Source of the DNA: Pseudomonas parafulva
GTDB lineage: Bacteria > Pseudomonadota > Gammaproteobacteria > Pseudomonadales > Pseudomonadaceae
Reading direction: 5' to 3'
Length of the DNA: 64,000 nt
Assembly (NCBI RefSeq): GCF_000800255.1
Contig: NZ_CP009747.1
Coordinates: 124,001-188,000 of the forward strand
In this document: positions 31,195-40,649 of the stretch, piece by piece
How positions within the stretch are numbered: position 1 is the stretch's first letter
How the letters are laid out: the number at the start of each line of letters is the position of its first letter
Program-made: the position numbers and the translations under genes
The notes under the pieces: generated by a model
What the model saw: only the letters and a program-made list of their open reading frames with translations
Database searches by the model: none
Told to the model about the DNA's origin: nothing

Positions 31195-31755
31195 ATGCAA
31201 TTGGACCGCGCCAGCGGCTGGTTCAGCGGTGTCACTCACTGCCCCTCGCCCAATTTCAACGCCCGTCCCCTCGGCGAGGCGATCTCCCTGCTGGTGATTC
31301 ACAACATCAGCTTGCCGCCAGCCTGTTTCGGCACCGGCAAAGTCCAACAGTTCTTCCAGAATCGCCTCGATCCCGCCGAGCATCCTTATTTCGACAGCAT
31401 CGCGCACCTGACCGTATCGGCACACCTGTTCGTCGAACGCGACGGCGCCGTGACCCAGTTCGTGTCGCTGCTCGACCGCGCCTGGCATGCCGGGGTGTCA
31501 CGTTTCGACGGCCGTGAAGGCTGCAACGACTTTTCCATCGGCATCGAGCTGGAGGGCACCGATGCGCTGGCCTACACCGATGCCCAGTACGACGCTCTGG
31601 TCCAGCTCTCGCGCCAGATCCGCCAGCAATGGCCGGCGATCGATCTGGAGCGCATCCAGGGTCACAGCGACATTGCGCCGGGGCGCAAGACCGACCCCGG
31701 CCCGGCTTTCGACTGGCGGCGTTACCGCGCCGCGCTGAACGAGGATGCGGTATGA
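31195..31755 (+). CDS. ampD: 1,6-anhydro-N-acetylmuramyl-L-alanine amidase AmpD
   Basis: A 186-residue cytoplasmic zinc amidase that cleaves anhydro-muropeptides in cell-wall recycling; its loss derepresses ampC beta-lactamase in related bacteria. Zinc ligands His36 (LLVIHNISLP), His157 (IQGHSDIAPGRK) and Asp167 (TDPGPAF) are all present, so it should be active. ATG 31195 has an AGGA site upstream and gives the normal MQLDRASGW start. Its stop overlaps ampE (ATGA at 31752). Confidence 0.96.
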   Translation: MQLDRASGWFSGVTHCPSPNFNARPLGEAISLLVIHNISLPPACFGTGKVQQFFQNRLDPAEHPYFDSIAHLTVSAHLFVERDGAVTQFVSLLDRAWHAGVSRFDGREGCNDFSIGIELEGTDALAYTDAQYDALVQLSRQIRQQWPAIDLERIQGHSDIAPGRKTDPGPAFDWRRYRAALNEDAV

Positions 31756-32582
31756 GTTTTCTGGTATTGGTCCTGATCCTCTGGGTCGAGCAGTTCTCGG
31801 CCTGGCGCCATCGTCTGCAGCGAGACGGCTTTTTCCTCGCCGAGCTGGCGCGTCTGGAGCGCCGAGGACGCGTGTCGGCCGACTGGAGTCTGGTGCTGCT
31901 GGTGCTGGCGCCCGTGCTGCTGCTGGCATTGCTGCTGTATGTGCTGCAGCCAGTGGCCTATGGCTTGCTGGCGCTGCCGGTGCACCTGCTGGTCCTGCTC
32001 TACAGCCTCGGCCGCGGCGATACCAAGGCGGCCCTCGGACCGTTTCGCGATGCCTGGCGTCGCGGCGACGAACAGGCCGCCCTGCATGTGGCCGAGCGCG
32101 ACCTGGGCTTGGCCGCGGACGACCCGCGCGACCTTCTGGTCCGGGTGCAGGGCAACCTGCTGTGGCAGGCCTACCAGAGCTTTTTCGCGGTGATCTTCTG
32201 GTATGTCCTGCTGGGGCCGGCCGCGGCGCTCGGCTACCGGTTGCTCGCCCTGAGCGCCGCCCACGCTCATCAGCCCGCGCTCAAGGCGCGTGCGGTGCAA
32301 TTGCGCCACCTCATGGACTGGCTACCGGTACGGGTGCTGGCGCTGAGTTTCGCGCTGGTCGGCAACTTCGTAGCGGTGACCCGGGTGATGCTGCACGAGT
32401 TGCTCAACTGGCACCTCAGTGCCGGGCAACTGATCGCTCGCGTAGGCAGGGTGGCCGACGATATTCCTGAGCAGGAAGAGGCGCAGAGCGCACTGGCGCG
32501 TCTGGACAGTCTGTGGGAACTGCTGCTGCGCAGTGCGGTGTTGTGGTATGCCGGGTTCGCCTTGTGGACGGTGCTGCTGTGA
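31752..32582 (+). CDS. ampE: AmpE-type regulatory inner membrane protein
   Basis: A 276-residue membrane protein with four or so hydrophobic segments (LVLLVLAPVLLLALLLYVL, AVIFWYVLLGPAAALGYRLL, and a C-terminal LWYAGFALWTVLL). It is translated with ampD through an ATGA overlap, as in other gammaproteobacteria. AmpE is linked with beta-lactamase regulation and with toxin or bacteriocin-related transport in some reports; its biochemical role is unclear. It is convergent with tatD. Confidence 0.92.
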   Translation: MSFLVLVLILWVEQFSAWRHRLQRDGFFLAELARLERRGRVSADWSLVLLVLAPVLLLALLLYVLQPVAYGLLALPVHLLVLLYSLGRGDTKAALGPFRDAWRRGDEQAALHVAERDLGLAADDPRDLLVRVQGNLLWQAYQSFFAVIFWYVLLGPAAALGYRLLALSAAHAHQPALKARAVQLRHLMDWLPVRVLALSFALVGNFVAVTRVMLHELLNWHLSAGQLIARVGRVADDIPEQEEAQSALARLDSLWELLLRSAVLWYAGFALWTVLL

Positions 32583-32600
32583 GCACCGGGGCGACGCCGG

Positions 32601-33389
32601 TCAGTCGTCGTGCGGCCAGCCGAACAGCTCGCAGGTGTTGCGGCGGGTAGCGTCGGCCAGCACCTGCGCCTCGACGCCCATGATGTCGGCCAGGGCGCGG
32701 GCGATGTCCGGCAGGTGCTCGGGGCTGTTGCGCACGCCTGGGTGCATGACCGGTGCCATGTCCGGCGCGTCCGTTTCCAGGACCAGACTCTCCAGCGGCA
32801 GACGCGGCAGTGTCTTGCGCAAGCGCAGCGCCTGGGGCCAGGTGGCGGCGCCGCCGAGGCCCAGCTTGAAGCCGAGCTTGATGTACTCACGCGCCTCCTC
32901 GGCGCTGCCGGCGAAGGCATGGACGATGCCCGCGCGTGACGGTCTGTAGCGTTTGAGGGTAGCGATCACCTGGGCGTGGCTGCGGCGCACGTGCAGCAAG
33001 GCGGGCAGGTCGAAATCGCAGGCCATCTGCAACTGCGCTTCGAACAGCGACTGCTGGCGCGCCTTGTCCAGCGCTGGAAGGTAATAGTCCAGCCCGAATT
33101 CGCCGACGGCGCACAGGCGCGGATCGCCGTGCAGGCGCTCCAGCCATTGGCGCAGTTGCGTCAGGTGTTCCGGGCGATGCTGGTCGAGGTACACCGGATG
33201 CAGGCCCAGCGCCGCGGGCAGGCGCGTGTCATGGCAAGCCAGGTTCCACACCCGTTGCCAGTTTTGCTGATCAACCCCCAGTACCACCATGCGCTCGACG
33301 CCGCGCGCCGTCGCGGTGGCCAGCAGGCGCTCGCGGTCGGCGTCGAAGTCGGGAAAGTCCAGGTGGGTGTGGGTGTCGATCAGGCGCAT
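32601..33389 (-). CDS. tatD: TatD-family metal-dependent DNase
   Basis: A 262-residue TIM-barrel hydrolase. The metal ligands are seen in RLIDTHTHLDFPDFD (first HxH), in VGEFGLDYY (Glu), in LLHVRRSH (His), in GIVHAFAGS (His) and in LVLETDAPDM (Asp). TatD enzymes act as 3'-5' exonucleases on DNA. The gene begins two bases after the stop of fruR and is probably co-transcribed with it. The closest E. coli paralogue (YcfH, YjjV or TatD) cannot be told apart here. Confidence 0.92.
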   Translation of the reverse strand: MRLIDTHTHLDFPDFDADRERLLATATARGVERMVVLGVDQQNWQRVWNLACHDTRLPAALGLHPVYLDQHRPEHLTQLRQWLERLHGDPRLCAVGEFGLDYYLPALDKARQQSLFEAQLQMACDFDLPALLHVRRSHAQVIATLKRYRPSRAGIVHAFAGSAEEAREYIKLGFKLGLGGAATWPQALRLRKTLPRLPLESLVLETDAPDMAPVMHPGVRNSPEHLPDIARALADIMGVEAQVLADATRRNTCELFGWPHDD

Positions 33390-33391
33390 GC

Positions 33392-34384
33392 TCAGACCGC
33401 AATGCGCTGCTTGAAGGTCCGCGCCACCGCGTGCACCCCTGGCGCATAGCGCTTCTGCTCGATGGCGGCCAGCGCCAGTTCCAGGGCAGTGGCGGCGATC
33501 TGCCCGTGCTGCTGCGCCATGGCGTTGACCGGCAGCGGCAGGAAGTCCAGCAACTGGTTGTCGCCAAAGGTGCCCAACTGCAATTGCCGGGCTTCGCTGC
33601 CGCGTGCCTGCAGGGCATCGAACACGCCCTGCAGCAGCACGTACGAGGTGGTGATCAAGGCGTCGGGCAGGCCACCCAATTCGTCCAGCAGCGCCTGCAT
33701 CAGTCGCTGACCGCAGGCGCGGCTGAACGCCTCGCCCTCTTGGCGTCGCACCTCGCCAACGAAGCCCTGCAAGGCGTCGTCGAAGCCTGCCGCACGGGCC
33801 TGACTCACCGACAGTTCCGGGCGTGCGCCGATCAGCGCGATGCTGCGCGGCGCGGTGAGCAGCAAGCTGTCGGTGAGCTGGCGGCTGGCATTGTGGTCGT
33901 CGCTGATCACCGAGCAGAAATGCTCGGGGTCCAGGCAGCGGTCGATGGCGATCACCGGCAGGCCCTTGGCCTGCATCTCGCGGTAGCTGTCGTCCTCGGC
34001 CGGCAGGCAACTGGCGACGAACAGCGCGTCGCAGCGGCGGGCGCGGAACAACTGCTGCAACTGGCGTTCGCTTTCGGGCTGGTCGTCGCTGCTGGCAATC
34101 AGCAACTGATAGCCACGGGCACGCGCGCCTTGCTCCAGTTGCTTGGCGATGCGCGCATAGCTGGGGTTTTCCAGGTCCGGCAAGATGAAGCCGAGGGTCC
34201 GCGTGTGACGGCTGCGCAGGCCGGCAGCCTGGGGATTGGGTGTGAAGTCATGGGCTGCGACGACGGCGCGCACCCGCTCGACGGTGGCGCTGCTGATGCG
34301 CTGCTGTTCGGCCTTGCCGTTGATGACATAGCTGGCAGTGGTCACGGAGACACCGGCCAGACGTGCGATATCGCTGAGTTTCAC
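33392..34384 (-). CDS. fruR: Catabolite repressor/activator FruR (Cra), LacI family
   Basis: A 330-residue repressor. The N-terminal LacI helix-turn-helix is KLSDIARLAGVSVTTASYVING, followed by a periplasmic-binding-protein-like effector domain that in P. putida binds fructose-1-phosphate. The start is a GTG at 34384, supported by an AAGGAAA site and by the helix-turn-helix starting at once; the longer ATG frame to 34456 has no conserved sequence. It is divergent from fruBKA, whose promoter region carries its operator. Confidence 0.95.
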   Translation of the reverse strand: MKLSDIARLAGVSVTTASYVINGKAEQQRISSATVERVRAVVAAHDFTPNPQAAGLRSRHTRTLGFILPDLENPSYARIAKQLEQGARARGYQLLIASSDDQPESERQLQQLFRARRCDALFVASCLPAEDDSYREMQAKGLPVIAIDRCLDPEHFCSVISDDHNASRQLTDSLLLTAPRSIALIGARPELSVSQARAAGFDDALQGFVGEVRRQEGEAFSRACGQRLMQALLDELGGLPDALITTSYVLLQGVFDALQARGSEARQLQLGTFGDNQLLDFLPLPVNAMAQQHGQIAATALELALAAIEQKRYAPGVHAVARTFKQRIAV

Positions 34385-34542
34385 CGCATTTTCCTTGTTA
34401 TTACCGAGGCAGTCGGAGACGCGTGGTGAGGTAGTCTTACCCGCAATTGTGTCCAAGTGCAGGCGACCATTGTCGCAATTGTTCCGACAAACTGGGGCTT
34501 TTTCCCACGCAGATTATCGAGTAACGTGGCGGCCTCGTCAGA

Positions 34543-34554
34543 TTAAACGTTTCA
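34543..34554. promoter_or_regulatory. FruR (Cra) operator
   Basis: TTAAACGTTTCA lies 109 bp before the fruB start and is a near-palindrome identical to the FruR operator described for P. putida fruB. It is the only such site seen in the fruR-fruB gap. Confidence 0.88.
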
Positions 34555-34662
34555 GCATCCATCAATTGGGGTCTGCTCTGAAAGCCCCAGGATGAAAAAT
34601 ACGTTGAATCCCACAACAATAACCTCAGTTCCCGACTGCGGGTACTGCAAAAGGAGAGGGTC

Positions 34663-37515
34663 ATGCTCGAGCTCGCCAATGAGCAGATAGCCATGGGCCA
34701 GGTGGCCGTCGACAAAGCGTCGGCGCTGCGCCTGCTCGCGGACCGGTTGGTCGCCGATGGTCTGGTCGCCGAGGGATACCTCGACGGGTTGCAGGCCCGC
34801 GAGGCGCAAGGTTCCACCTTTCTCGGTCAGGGCATCGCCATTCCCCATGGCACGCCGCAGACCCGCGACCTGGTGTTCGCCACCGGTGTACGTCTCTTGC
34901 AGTTTCCCGACGGCGTCGACTGGGGCGACGGTCAGATCGTCTACCTTGCCATCGGCATCGCCGCGCGCTCGGACGAGCACTTGCGCCTGCTGCAACTGCT
35001 CACCCGTGCCCTGGGTGAAACCGACCTGGCCGAGGCGCTGCGACGCGCCAGTTCCGCCGACGCGCTGCTCAAGCTGTTGCAGGGCGCACCGCGCGAACTG
35101 GAACTGGACGCCCAACTGATCAGCCTGAACCTGCCCGCCGACGACTTTGACGAACTGGCCTGGCGCGGCGCTCGCCTGCTGCAACGCGCAGGGTGTGTGG
35201 ACAGTGGCTTTGCCGCGCTGCTGCAACAGGCCGAGCCGCTGCCGCTGGGCGAGGGCTTGTGGTGGTTGCACAGCGAGCGCGAGGTGCTGCAACCAGGGCT
35301 GGCCTTCGTGACCCCGCAGCAGCCCTTGCGCCACCGCGACCAGCCGCTCAATGGCCTGTTCTGCCTGGCCAGCCTGGGCGCTGCACACCAGGCGTTGCTT
35401 GAGCGCCTGTGCCAGGTGCTCATCGAAGGTCGGGGTCAGACCCTCTACCAGGCCACCAGCAGCCGCGATGTGCTTCAGCTGCTGGGCGGCGAGGTGCCAG
35501 CCGATTGGCCCAGTGTCCGGGTGATGCTGGCCAACCCTCACGGTTTGCATGCGCGCCCCGCCAAGGTACTGGCGCAGTTGGCCAAAGGGTTCGACGGCGA
35601 GATCCGTATCCGTGTGACCGACAGCGGCCAGGCTGGCGTTTCGGTCAAGAGCCTGAGCCGCCTGTTGTCCCTGGGCGCCCGCCGGGGACAGGAACTGGAG
35701 CTGATCGCCGAGCCGAGCATCGCCGCCGACGCGCTGCCGGTGCTGCTGGCGGCCATCGAGCAAGGCCTGGGCGAGGACGTCGAGCCGCTGCCGAGCACGC
35801 CTGAGCTTGCCCCGCAGCCCGTACCCGAAACCCTCCAGGCGCCGCTGCCGGGCACTCAAGTGCAGGGTGTCGGTGCGGCGCCGGGTATCGCCAGTGGCCC
35901 GGCCCACGTGCGCGTCGAACGCGAGATCGACTACCCACTGCGCGGCGAATCCTGCGCCCAGGAGCGCGCGCGTCTGCGCGCTGCCTTGGCTGCGGTTAAC
36001 GATGAGTTGCAGGCGCTGGTACAGCGCAGCGACAAGGCCATCGCGGAGATTTTCGTCACCCACCAGGAAATGCTCGCCGATCCGGCCCTGACCGACGAAG
36101 TGGATCAGCGCCTGACCCAGGGCGAAAGCGCCGCAGCGGCCTGGATGACGGTGATCGAGGCTGCCGCCAGCCAGCAGGAAGCGCTGCGCGATGCGTTGCT
36201 GGCCGAGCGCGCTGCCGACCTGCGCGATGTCGGCCGGCGGGTGCTGGCCCAGTTGTGCGGCGTGACCGAGCAGGCTGAGCCGCAGCAGCCCTACGTGCTG
36301 GTCATGGCCGAAGTCGGGCCGTCCGACGTGGCGCGCCTGGACCCGCAGCGGGTCGCCGGTATCGTCACCGCCCATGGCGGCGCCACCGCCCACAGCGCCA
36401 TTGTCGCCCGCGCCTTGGGCATTCCCGCCGTGGTCGGTGCGGGCGCAGCGATCCTGTTGCTCGAGCCCGGCACGGCGTTGCTCCTCGATGGCCAGCGCGG
36501 CAAGGTCAGCGTGGCGCCGCCGGCCGACGAGTTGCAGCGTGCGCTGGCCGAGCGCGACCAGCGCGAACAACGCTTGCAGGCGGCCTGGAGTCAGCGTCAC
36601 GCGCCGGCAGTGACCCGTGACGGCCATGCCCTCGAAGTGTTCGCCAACATCGGCGACAGCAGCAGCATCGACAAAGTGGTCGAACAGGGCGCCGAAGGCG
36701 TCGGTCTGCTGCGCACCGAACTGATCTTCATGGCCCATCCGCAAGTACCGGACGTGGCCACCCAGGAAGCCGAGTACCGCCGTGTGCTCGATGGCCTGCA
36801 AGGGCGTCCCCTGGTGGTGCGCACCCTCGATGTGGGGGGCGACAAGCCGCTGCCGTACTGGCCCATCGCCGCCGAGGACAATCCGTTTTTGGGCGTGCGC
36901 GGGGTGCGCTTGACCCTGCAGCGTCCGCAGGTCATGGAAGACCAGTTGCGCGCACTGCTGCAGGCCGCCGACGACCGACCGCTGCGCATCATGTTCCCGA
37001 TGGTCGGGCAGATGCACGAATGGCGAGCGGCCAAGGCCATGGTCGAGCGCCTGCGCCAGGACATCCCAGTGGCCGACCTGCAGGTGGGCATCATGATCGA
37101 AGTGCCCTCGGCGGCGCTGCTGGCCCCGCAACTGGCCCGCGAAGTGGACTTCTTCAGCATCGGCACCAACGACCTGACCCAGTACACCCTGGCCATCGAC
37201 CGTGGCCATTCGAGCCTGTCGGCCCAGGCCGATGGCCTGCACCCGGCCGTGCTGCAACTGATCGACATGACCGTGCGCGCCGCCCATGCCGAAGGCAAGT
37301 GGGTGGGCGTGTGCGGCGAGCTGGCCGCCGACCCGCAAGCGGTGTCGGTGCTGCTGGGGCTGGCGGTCGATGAACTCAGCGTTTCGCCGCGCAGCATCGC
37401 CGAAGTCAAGGCCCTGGTCCGCCAGGCCGATTACTCGACGGCCTGCGCCCTGGCGCGCGAGGCCTTGCAACAAGACAGCGCCGAGGCAGTACGGGCGCTG
37501 GTGGAGCGTTATTGA
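34663..37515 (+). CDS. fruB: Fructose PTS multiphosphoryl transfer protein (EIIA-HPr-EI)
   Basis: A 950-residue fusion protein that carries phosphate from PEP to FruA. The N-terminal EIIA domain has His62 in GIAIPHGTPQ, the HPr domain has His296 in NPHGLHARPAKVL, and the enzyme I domain has His577 in GGATAHSAIVARALG. The C-terminal PEP-binding barrel follows (LLRTELIFM, MIEVPSAALLA). An AAGGAG site precedes ATG 34663. This is the only PTS energy-coupling protein in the window and is followed directly by fruK. Confidence 0.97.
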   Translation: MLELANEQIAMGQVAVDKASALRLLADRLVADGLVAEGYLDGLQAREAQGSTFLGQGIAIPHGTPQTRDLVFATGVRLLQFPDGVDWGDGQIVYLAIGIAARSDEHLRLLQLLTRALGETDLAEALRRASSADALLKLLQGAPRELELDAQLISLNLPADDFDELAWRGARLLQRAGCVDSGFAALLQQAEPLPLGEGLWWLHSEREVLQPGLAFVTPQQPLRHRDQPLNGLFCLASLGAAHQALLERLCQVLIEGRGQTLYQATSSRDVLQLLGGEVPADWPSVRVMLANPHGLHARPAKVLAQLAKGFDGEIRIRVTDSGQAGVSVKSLSRLLSLGARRGQELELIAEPSIAADALPVLLAAIEQGLGEDVEPLPSTPELAPQPVPETLQAPLPGTQVQGVGAAPGIASGPAHVRVEREIDYPLRGESCAQERARLRAALAAVNDELQALVQRSDKAIAEIFVTHQEMLADPALTDEVDQRLTQGESAAAAWMTVIEAAASQQEALRDALLAERAADLRDVGRRVLAQLCGVTEQAEPQQPYVLVMAEVGPSDVARLDPQRVAGIVTAHGGATAHSAIVARALGIPAVVGAGAAILLLEPGTALLLDGQRGKVSVAPPADELQRALAERDQREQRLQAAWSQRHAPAVTRDGHALEVFANIGDSSSIDKVVEQGAEGVGLLRTELIFMAHPQVPDVATQEAEYRRVLDGLQGRPLVVRTLDVGGDKPLPYWPIAAEDNPFLGVRGVRLTLQRPQVMEDQLRALLQAADDRPLRIMFPMVGQMHEWRAAKAMVERLRQDIPVADLQVGIMIEVPSAALLAPQLAREVDFFSIGTNDLTQYTLAIDRGHSSLSAQADGLHPAVLQLIDMTVRAAHAEGKWVGVCGELAADPQAVSVLLGLAVDELSVSPRSIAEVKALVRQADYSTACALAREALQQDSAEAVRALVERY

Positions 37516-38466
37516 ATGGCCAAGATTCTCACCCTGACCCTCAACCCGGCGCTGGACCTCACCGTCAGCGTCGAGCGCCTGCGTATCGGTGCGGTCAATC
37601 GCGCCGTGGAGCAGCGTTGCCACGCCGCTGGCAAGGGCCTGAACGTGGCCCAGGTGCTGGCTGATCTCGGCCACCAGATCACCGTCGCCGGCTTTCTCGG
37701 GCGCGACAATCCACAGCCTTTCGAGGCGCTGATTGCCCAGCGCGGTTTTGTCGACGCGTTCGTACGCGTGGACGGTGAAACCCGCACCAACCTCAAGTTG
37801 GTCGAAGCGCACGGGCAAGTCACCGACGTCAATGGGCAAGGACCGCAGGTGGATGCCGCTGCCCAGGCCGAGCTGCTCGAACGACTGGCTGCGCTGGCGG
37901 GCGAACATGCGCTGGTGGTGGTGGCGGGCAGTCTGCCGCGGGGTATCAGCCCGCAGTGGTTCACTCACCTGCTGGAGCAACTGAAGTCGCAAGGGCTGAA
38001 GGTGGTGCTGGACACCAGCGGCGAGGCACTGCGTGCTGGTCTTCAGGCAGCGCCCTGGCTGATCAAACCCAACACCGACGAGCTGGCTGAACTGACGGGC
38101 AGCGGCGTCGAAGACTTCACCGCTCAGCAGACGGCGGCCCAGCGTCTGCTCGACAGCGGCGTCGGCCACGTGGTGGTGTCCCAGGGTGCCCAGGGCGTGA
38201 ACTGGTTCAGCGCCGAGCGCACCCTGCATGCCCAGCCGCCCAAGGTCAGCGTCGCCAGTACCGTGGGCGCGGGCGACTCGCTGGTCGCCGGTATGGTGCA
38301 CGGGCTGCTACTGGGCGAAGGCGCCGGCCAGACCCTGTGCCGTGCCACCGCCATCGCCGCCCAGGCGGTGACCCAGGTTGGCTTCGGGATCACTGATCGC
38401 GAGCAACTCGCGCAGTTGGAGGCCGCCGTGCAACTGACCGAACAACAACAAGAGGCTCGCCGATGA
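37516..38466 (+). CDS. fruK: 1-phosphofructokinase
   Basis: A 316-residue PfkB-family kinase that phosphorylates fructose-1-phosphate to fructose-1,6-bisphosphate. The N-terminal LTLNPALDLTVSVERL and the C-terminal PfkB signature STVGAGDSLVAGM, with its catalytic aspartate, are intact. It starts on the base after the fruB stop codon and overlaps fruA by 4 nt. By consuming fructose-1-phosphate it also lowers the FruR inducer. Confidence 0.97.
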   Translation: MAKILTLTLNPALDLTVSVERLRIGAVNRAVEQRCHAAGKGLNVAQVLADLGHQITVAGFLGRDNPQPFEALIAQRGFVDAFVRVDGETRTNLKLVEAHGQVTDVNGQGPQVDAAAQAELLERLAALAGEHALVVVAGSLPRGISPQWFTHLLEQLKSQGLKVVLDTSGEALRAGLQAAPWLIKPNTDELAELTGSGVEDFTAQQTAAQRLLDSGVGHVVVSQGAQGVNWFSAERTLHAQPPKVSVASTVGAGDSLVAGMVHGLLLGEGAGQTLCRATAIAAQAVTQVGFGITDREQLAQLEAAVQLTEQQQEARR

Positions 38467-40202
38467 ACATCGCGATCGTCACCGCCTGCCCGAATGGCCA
38501 GGTGTCGAGTGTATTGAGTGCGCGCCTGCTGGCGGCGGCAGCGCAGCGTCGAGGCTGGAGCACCAGCGTCGAGGTGTGGGATGCCGACCATCCCGAGCGA
38601 CGCCTGAGTGCGGCGCAGATCGCCGAGGCTGACTGGGTGCTGGTGGTCAGCACCGGGACCGTGGACCTCAGCCGCTTCGTCGGCAAGCGCCTGTTCCAGA
38701 GCACGCCGGCCCAGGCCTTGGCCGACCGGGAAAACTTCCTCGACGACGCGGCGGCCAAGGCCCAGGTGCTGGAGCACAGCGTCGCTGCCGAGCCTGCGCA
38801 CGTCCATGCCGCGCCGCGTATTGTCGCCGTCACCGCCTGCCCGACTGGCGTGGCGCACACCTTCATGGCCGCCGAAGCGCTGCAGCAAGCGGCGCGCGAC
38901 CTGGGCTACGACTTCAATGTCGAGACCCAGGGCTCGGTCGGTGCACGCAATCCGCTGTCGGCCGAGGCCATCGTCCAAGCCGACGTGGTGCTGTTGGCCG
39001 CCGACATCGAAGTGCCCACCGCGCGCTTTGCCGGCAAGCGCATCTATCGCTGCGGCACCGGTATCGCCTTGAAGCAGGCACGCGCCACGCTGGACAAGGC
39101 GTTGGCCGAGGGGCGTGTCGAAACGGCTGACGCCGCCAGCGCCCAGGCGCCGGCCAAGGGCGAGAAGGCTGGGGTGTACAAGCACTTGCTGACGGGCGTG
39201 TCGTTCATGCTGCCGATGGTGGTGGCCGGTGGTCTGTTGATCGCCTTGTCGTTCGTCTTCGGCATCGAAGCCTACAAAGAGGCAGGCACCTTGCCTGCCG
39301 CGCTGATGCAGATCGGCGGCGAAGCGGCGTTCAAGCTGATGGTGCCGATGCTGGCCGGCTACATTGCCTGGTCCATCGCCGACCGTCCGGGCCTGGCGCC
39401 GGGCATGATCGGTGGGCTGCTGGCCAGCACCTTGGGCGCGGGCTTCATCGGCGGTATCGTCGCCGGCTTCCTGGCCGGTTACAGCGCCAAGGCGATCAGT
39501 CGCTGGGCGCGCCTGCCCAGCAGCCTGGAAGCGCTCAAACCGATTCTGATCATTCCGTTGCTGGCCAGCCTGTTCACAGGCCTGGTGATGATCTACGTGG
39601 TCGGTCATCCGGTGGCGGCAATGCTCGAAGGGCTGACGCGCTTTCTCGACAGCATGGGCACCACCAACGCCATCCTGCTCGGCCTGCTGCTGGGCGGCAT
39701 GATGTGCGTGGACTTGGGCGGGCCGATCAACAAAGCGGCCTATGCCTTCTCGGTCGGGCTGCTGGCCTCGTCCAGCTACGCGCCAATGGCCGCGACCATG
39801 GCGGCGGGCATGGTGCCGCCGATCGGCCTGGGCCTGGCGACCTTCCTGGCGCGTCGCAAGTTCGCCCAGAGCGAGCGCGAGGCGGGCAAGGCGGCGTTGG
39901 TTCTGGGGTTGTGCTTCATTTCCGAAGGGGCGATCCCGTTCGCGGCCAAAGACCCGTTGCGGGTGATCCCGGCGAGCATCGCCGGCGGCGCGCTGACCGG
40001 TGCGCTGTCGATGTACTTCGGCTGCAAGCTCATGGCGCCGCACGGCGGGTTGTTCGTGCTGCTGATTCCCAACGCCATTAACCATGCCCTGCTGTACCTG
40101 CTGGCGATCGTGGCCGGCAGTGTGGTGACGGCCGTGGTCTATGCGCTGCTCAAGAAGCGTGAACAAGCGGAGTTGGTGGTGGCGCCTGCGTCGGTCAACT
40201 GA
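38463..40202 (+). CDS. fruA: Fructose-specific PTS permease EIIBC
   Basis: A 579-residue membrane transporter. Two IIB-like domains come first: a IIB' copy with Cys9 (IVTACPNGQ) and the second with phospho-acceptor Cys126 (VTACPTGVAHTFMAAEAL). The IIC domain follows from about residue 235 with several membrane segments and the GGPINKAAYAF motif. It imports and phosphorylates fructose at carbon 1. It ends 7 nt before the stop of the convergent DUF3820 gene, with no clear terminator between. Confidence 0.97.
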   Translation: MNIAIVTACPNGQVSSVLSARLLAAAAQRRGWSTSVEVWDADHPERRLSAAQIAEADWVLVVSTGTVDLSRFVGKRLFQSTPAQALADRENFLDDAAAKAQVLEHSVAAEPAHVHAAPRIVAVTACPTGVAHTFMAAEALQQAARDLGYDFNVETQGSVGARNPLSAEAIVQADVVLLAADIEVPTARFAGKRIYRCGTGIALKQARATLDKALAEGRVETADAASAQAPAKGEKAGVYKHLLTGVSFMLPMVVAGGLLIALSFVFGIEAYKEAGTLPAALMQIGGEAAFKLMVPMLAGYIAWSIADRPGLAPGMIGGLLASTLGAGFIGGIVAGFLAGYSAKAISRWARLPSSLEALKPILIIPLLASLFTGLVMIYVVGHPVAAMLEGLTRFLDSMGTTNAILLGLLLGGMMCVDLGGPINKAAYAFSVGLLASSSYAPMAATMAAGMVPPIGLGLATFLARRKFAQSEREAGKAALVLGLCFISEGAIPFAAKDPLRVIPASIAGGALTGALSMYFGCKLMAPHGGLFVLLIPNAINHALLYLLAIVAGSVVTAVVYALLKKREQAELVVAPASVN

Positions 40203-40209
40203 CCGACAA

Positions 40210-40431
40210 TCAGCCGCGCCGTTTGGCACGCAACGGCGTCAACAGATCGCCCAGGCCGTTGTGGTCGATCTCGTGCATCAAGGCCAGCAGCCCGCCCAGT
40301 TCTCCGGGCGGGAAGCCTTTGCGGGCGAACCAGGCCAGGTAGTCACCCGGCAGGTCGGCGATGAGTCGGCCTTGATACTTGCCGAAGGGCATGGAGCGAG
40401 TGACCAGCAGTTGCAAGAGCTCGGGTTTCAT
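40210..40431 (-). CDS. DUF3820 family protein
   Basis: A 73-residue protein with the conserved motif SMPFGKYQGRLIADLPGDYL followed by WFARKGFPPGELGGLLALMHEI, the whole length of the DUF3820 family. Function is unknown; related members occur in many gammaproteobacteria as lone genes. ATG 40431 gives the family start MKPELLQLLVTRSMPFG; the longer frame to 40482 is not conserved. It is convergent with fruA. Confidence 0.85.
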   Translation of the reverse strand: MKPELLQLLVTRSMPFGKYQGRLIADLPGDYLAWFARKGFPPGELGGLLALMHEIDHNGLGDLLTPLRAKRRG

Positions 40432-40593
40432 CTTTCTTACGGTCCTTTGCGTTGAAAGCCGACCATACAGCATTCGGTCCACCCTGCAATCTGCACGAGC
40501 CCCTAAGCGGCGATCATGCAGAACGCTGCAGTCGTGAAATGAGCCTTTAACTTCAACTTATTGAAATTAAAGGATTTATTTTTATCGTTCGAC

Positions 40594-40610
40594 TTGGCAC
40601 GAAGGCTGCT
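40594..40610 (+). promoter_or_regulatory. Sigma-54-like promoter ahead of the DUF2383 gene
   Basis: TTGGCAC-GAAGG-CTGCT has the invariant GG and GC exactly 10 nt apart and differs from the TTGGCAC-N5-TTGCW consensus at one listed position. It lies 40 nt before the ATG at 40650, a suitable place for a -24/-12 element. Confidence 0.6.
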
Positions 40611-40649
40611 CTCTTCTTGGGGGACTATCACCTGCCAAGGAGTTACGCC

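Noticed and set aside
34552..38301. A 1249-codon open frame antisense to fruB and fruK
   Set aside because: The opposite strand encodes FruB and FruK with intact catalytic motifs. High GC leaves long antisense frames open, and this one has no recognisable domain or ribosome site.
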